Shown piece after piece: positions 60,356 to 64,000 of a stretch of 64,000 nucleotides of DNA. The DNA lies in the NCBI GenBank assembly GCA_026261815.1, contig JAMPIT010000884.1:11173001-11237000 (forward strand), given 5' to 3'. The notes under the pieces are model-generated. The model made no database searches and was not told the DNA's origin. It saw nothing but the letters and a program-made list of their open reading frames with translations. The DNA is from Monarcha castaneiventris obscurior (taxonomy: Eukaryota; Chordata; Aves; Passeriformes; Monarchidae). Each line of letters opens with the position of its first letter. The first letter of the stretch is position 1. The position numbers and the translations under genes were made by a program.

Positions 60356-63251
60356 CTCTTCTCATATTTCAAATACGTCAGGTCACCCTGAGAGATTCTG
60401 TAAATTCAAATAATCCTGACGTTAACTGAAAGATGCAGATGAACACTCTTTAATCCTTCTCTTCCAGCTTTCTCAGACCTCAGGAGAAATACCTAGAGAT
60501 AAGATGTTCCAGTTTCAGCAGCCAGGGTAATCTTTAACAACACACTTTGGGAAGCAAGTTGGATTAGGGTAGTTTTGCTCTCTTTGGTTCAGAAAGTTCT
60601 TATCTAAACTCTTCCTCTGTTTACCCCACTCCCTCCAGTACCCTCATTTCACCCAAACTGAGCTCCTGTGCATCATTCTTTGCTGAAAAGCAGTTTTAGT
60701 TCTTTTACTTCCTTCAGCCATGACTCTGCTCTTGAACTCCCTGCAATTTAAACAGGAGCATCCTGGAGGCACTTCAGCTTATGCTGCCTGTAAGCAGCCA
60801 CAAAGGATTAACGTTTCAGTTTGTGCTTTGTAACTGAGTCAGGCTATGCTGGCAACTCACAGTTTGAGTGATATAAGGCCCTTCTTCCAAGCTGTGATAA
60901 AACTACCACTGACTGACAGAACAGGAATATCATTCCTCCCAGAGTTCTCTCTTTCCTGAAAGATTGCTGGTTTGTAATTACACCAGATTATAGCATTGGT
61001 GAGAAGTAGCTCTATTGAACGGAGGAACCCAAGTCTAATAATTAACCTAAGGACTGATTTCTGCTCCTTTAAATGGAGCAGTTCCATTTCCTCTTTAAAA
61101 AATTTTACTTTCTGTCCAGTAAGGAAAGTGTCTTCTCCTGACAAAGTAACAGAGCTTTTCCCCTACACCATGACAAGCTAAAGCATGCACCCTGCATTAG
61201 TTCCCAAAGCTCTGCCACTTTAATCCCGTCTAACAGAACAGTGGTGCATTTCAACCTCTGACATTACAACTGCTGTCTTAAAGAACATGAGCTATTCCTT
61301 AATTACATCACACAGCTGCATGAGGCTGTCAAGAACAGAAACAGGGAATCTTAGCACTAAGTTCAACACTTGGTCCAGAGCCAACATCACTGGCATCATC
61401 TTCTATCCACGGGAGTCTGCTCCAGTGTCATCAAGTTTCTTATGAAAAAGATATTCACAGTGGACACAAATAGAGATTAGACAACATCCCCATCAACACA
61501 CCATCTCTCAGTCCCGGAAATCAAAGCCCACAAGACCACCACATGCTTGTTGGAAAGCTGAATTGCTCTCTTCCAGCCCTACAAACACATGGAGTTCAAC
61601 TAAACTGAAAAAATTCCATTGTGTCACTAATGTATAAAATTTGCTTTTGTTTAACATGACATTTGAGTTCAGAAAAAAGTCTTTGCTCTGAATTCCAACT
61701 ACTAACTAACACTGCTAAGTATGTAAACAGCTAATTCCCAGATCTTCTTCTGACCTTTTCCCACAATTTCCATTAGATTTTAAACCACAAGTTTAGCACA
61801 GCTATTGCTGAGCAAAGACTTTCACCATCCCCACCACACAACCACAGGCGAAGTATGCAGAAATAAACACCCAGGAGCAAATTCCCTCTCACTTGGTTAT
61901 TGATTTCCATCAACAGCTTTGCAACAAGAATGGATTTGACCCTTTGCCCTAAACAGGAATCCACAGTGTTAACACTTCAGGTTGCTGAAGAAAGCAGATT
62001 TGCAAAGAAAAAATTAGGATGTTACTCAGTTCCCAGCTCACCACTGAATCCATTCAAAGCCAGATCCTGCCCACAGCCAACACAGGCTCCCCAAAGTAAC
62101 CACAAAAAGCTTGCATACCTGTTAGCAACAATGCTGCTGAAGCCTGATTTAGAATGGGCAGTTTACCTCGCACCTCGGAAGGGCTGAGGCCTAAGAGGGA
62201 ACATTCCTGTGAAGAAGGTTTTTGCAATGGTACTGTCTTGTGTGGAGTCTCTGGTGTTTGCTAACACAGCTGGGTTCATGGTTCAATCACTGTGAATGCC
62301 TCACTACATAGTGAAGTCCATGCTCAAGCTTTTCCCTAAGGCTCCTCTCCTCTCTCCAGACACTAGATCCATGAAACTCCCATATTGCTGTTATTGTGTC
62401 ACAATCAGCCAGCAGTTCCAAGAAGCTTTTGGAAGGTGGGGGCTATGCGAAGGGAGACAAGACCCAGCAGACATTCCTGTAGCATAAGGATCTTTTTCTG
62501 AGACAACCAGGTTAAACACACCATTAAACACTTCAACAAATGGATGCTGAGATAGCTGAGATATCACTGATATCACTGAGAGGTGAAATCCCGTTTCCTG
62601 ATCCCAGAGACAGAGTCTTACTCCTTTCCTCCATTTTCAAAACTGGCCACATTAGATTACCTTGCTCTTCAAAACAATTTCAAATACAGAACTAATTCAC
62701 ATTCTGATGAAGAGCAAAGAAACATGTTTATAAAAAAATCAGAAGCCATGAAAATCTCAATTTCATCACCCTTTAAGAATTCACCCTGGGTCTCTCCTTC
62801 CCATCGACCTCATTCCCTTTCTCCTCATCATACCTTGTGCTTTTCTTTAATTAAGCAAATAAAAATATCTTAAAATTGCCTTTTGCCTGGAATTCCTCAT
62901 TTTGTTTCTCCTACTACTGCACACACACACAGAGAAAAAAATCTAACACTGAAGGAAGATACTAGTATCTGGTCCTAATGTTTTTGTATCACCAATTTTG
63001 ATAGAATTTCGTTCTAGTGACCAAATATGACCATGATTCAACCATAAATTGTATATTCACTTTGATGCCTATTCCAGATGTGAAGCTTCATATCCTGGAC
63101 TGCTAATGCAGCAACATACAGCATCTAATGGAAATCATGTTATCACCATGCACTTGTCAGCTTGCAAAACTTCATGTTTCAAGACCTAGTTTCAAAACAA
63201 GTCTGTACTGTCACACCCTCTGGCTCTTATGGCATCTCTACAGTCCCTACT

Positions 63252-63507
63252 TTTAGATATTAGGATGTTTAGATATTAGACAATTAGATACTTTAATTAT
63301 TATATTGCAAATATTGTATTATTTTATTATACCATTATATGTCCCATTATTATTATATTATATTATTAGATATTATATACTATATGACATATTACTACAG
63401 AATATATTATTATTATCCTGGATAATTTAGATATTAGGTAATTAGATTTTTTAGACACTAGACATTAGGATATTTAGCTACTAGAATACTAGGATTTAGA
63501 TATTATG
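63252..63507. repeat. AT-rich degenerate minisatellite (TTAGATATTAG-like)
   Basis: ttagatatta or close variants recur at about 63253, 63270, 63363, 63427 and 63496, separated by (TTA)n/(ATT)n low-complexity sequence. It lies about 130 bases inside the intron after the PRR5 exon at 63637-63777. Confidence 0.8.
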
Positions 63508-63636
63508 ACCACAGGAACACAGAAACTCTGACATTCTGGGTAAGAAGTTTTCAATGAATGAGCAAAATCAGAGACTGTTTCAGAAACTTCAGCAATGCAG
63601 TACAGAAAGACAGGCTGAGAAAAGTAACCAATTTAC

Positions 63637-63777
63637 CTGAAGTATTAACAGCATCTGAATAATAGATGGCGGAACTCTGGCTCTGGAACGGGATAATGCA
63701 TCTTCCAATTTTATATTGAGGGTAATTATATTCCTAAAATGCAGAAGAGACAACTGCCGAACCGAGGGCTCCTTTCC
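63637..63777 (-). CDS. PRR5: PRR5 (Protor-1), internal coding exon (141 nt)
   Basis: Follows acceptor TTCTGTTTCCAAG and ends at donor GTAAAT. It encodes exactly 47 residues, phase 0 at both ends, beginning GKEPSVRQLSLLHFRNIITL and ending PPSIIQMLLILQ. This is part of the HbrB-like domain shared by PRR5 and PRR5L, through which Protor proteins contact the Rictor-containing complex. Residues agree better with PRR5 than with PRR5L. Earlier exons, including the start codon, lie right of the window. Confidence 0.95.
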
Positions 63778-64000
63778 CTTGGAAACAGAAAGAAAGCAAG
63801 ATGGATTATAAGCAGTATGAAAATCAGTTTCAAAATCCTTTGTCCAAAATCCTCCCCTCCTGAGGGATTACAAGAATGGTAAACCTAAATGAAACATGAA
63901 GGAAACATAACAAAGGACAGAGAGCAGCCAAGTCTGCACAGTATATGTGATTTGGCAGTAATGAACTCTACAGACAGTGACTGAGTCTGACTGCATGTGG
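63778..64000 (-). other. PRR5: PRR5 upstream intron, partial
   Basis: Begins with the acceptor tract of the previous exon; no further exon before the window edge. Confidence 0.75.

Larger units (their letters stand above)
39707..63636 (-). other. PRR5: PRR5 large intron (about 23.9 kb)
   Basis: Donor GTAAAT at 63636-63631, acceptor TTTTTCAG ending at 39707. It holds an LTR-like block (41690-42575), CR1 pieces (44497-44715 and 51928-52212), three further LTRs (45811-46853, 48157-49671 and 54435-54963) and simple repeats, all listed separately. Remaining stretches (39707-41625, 42576-44496, 46854-48156, 49672-51927, 52213-54434 and 54964-63252) show nothing I can support. No other gene is recognised on either strand. 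Confidence 0.85.

Noticed and set aside
63252..63507. TTAGAT repeats as an interstitial telomere
   Set aside because: Vertebrate telomere is TTAGGG; units here are irregular and AT-rich.
1..64000. CRISPR arrays, operons, ribosome binding sites or other bacterial features
   Set aside because: Introns, CR1 and ERVs show vertebrate nuclear DNA; no regularly spaced direct repeats with unique spacers were seen.

Overview
The window is from a bird genome, probably a songbird or other neoavian. Evidence: three exons of an avian-like PRR5 (Protor-1) gene, several CR1 LINE 3' ends typical of birds, and many avian-type endogenous retrovirus (ERV) LTRs. Nothing bacterial is present. All calls come from reading the sequence; family names below the class level are tentative.

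Bases 1-17865 are a nest of retroviruses inside retroviruses. The outermost and oldest layer is ERV-C, a class II (beta-like) element on the minus strand. Its LTR (17489-17865), Lys-like primer site, triplicated 127-bp leader repeat and first part of gag are visible, and gag stops abruptly at 16532. There it is interrupted by ERV-A, a class I (gammaretrovirus-like) provirus on the plus strand. ERV-A has gag, protease, RT, RNase H, integrase and env remnants and a 735-bp 3' LTR; its 5' LTR lies left of the window. ERV-A was then hit three times: by a 564-bp solo LTR in its leader (627-1190, 4-bp duplication ctcg), by a 617-bp solo LTR in env (7278-7894, 6-bp duplication attccc), and by a complete minus-strand class II provirus, ERV-B (8832-15672), in the env tail. 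ERV-B has two 356-bp LTRs, a 6-bp duplication cagccc, a Trp-type primer site and gag, dUTPase, protease and pol, but no env. All of these copies are broken by stops and frameshifts. ERV-A stops fall mostly where tryptophan is expected, which suggests G-to-A editing.

Bases 17866-36255 are intergenic DNA downstream of PRR5, with CR1 fragments, several solo LTRs and the probable PRR5 3' UTR. No exon of another gene was recognised there.

Bases 36256-64000 belong to PRR5 on the minus strand: the terminal coding exon (36256-36806), a 139-nt exon (39568-39706) and a 141-nt exon (63637-63777). The splice phases join correctly. The 24-kb intron between the last two holds LTRs, CR1 pieces and simple repeats. 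It also holds a 37-nt inverted copy of PRR5 exon sequence (36 of 37 bases identical), inside an LTR-like segment 2.7 kb upstream of the exon it matches.

PRR5 is the only host gene in the window. It encodes a subunit of mTOR complex 2 that binds Rictor. Everything else is transposable-element sediment or unannotated non-coding DNA.
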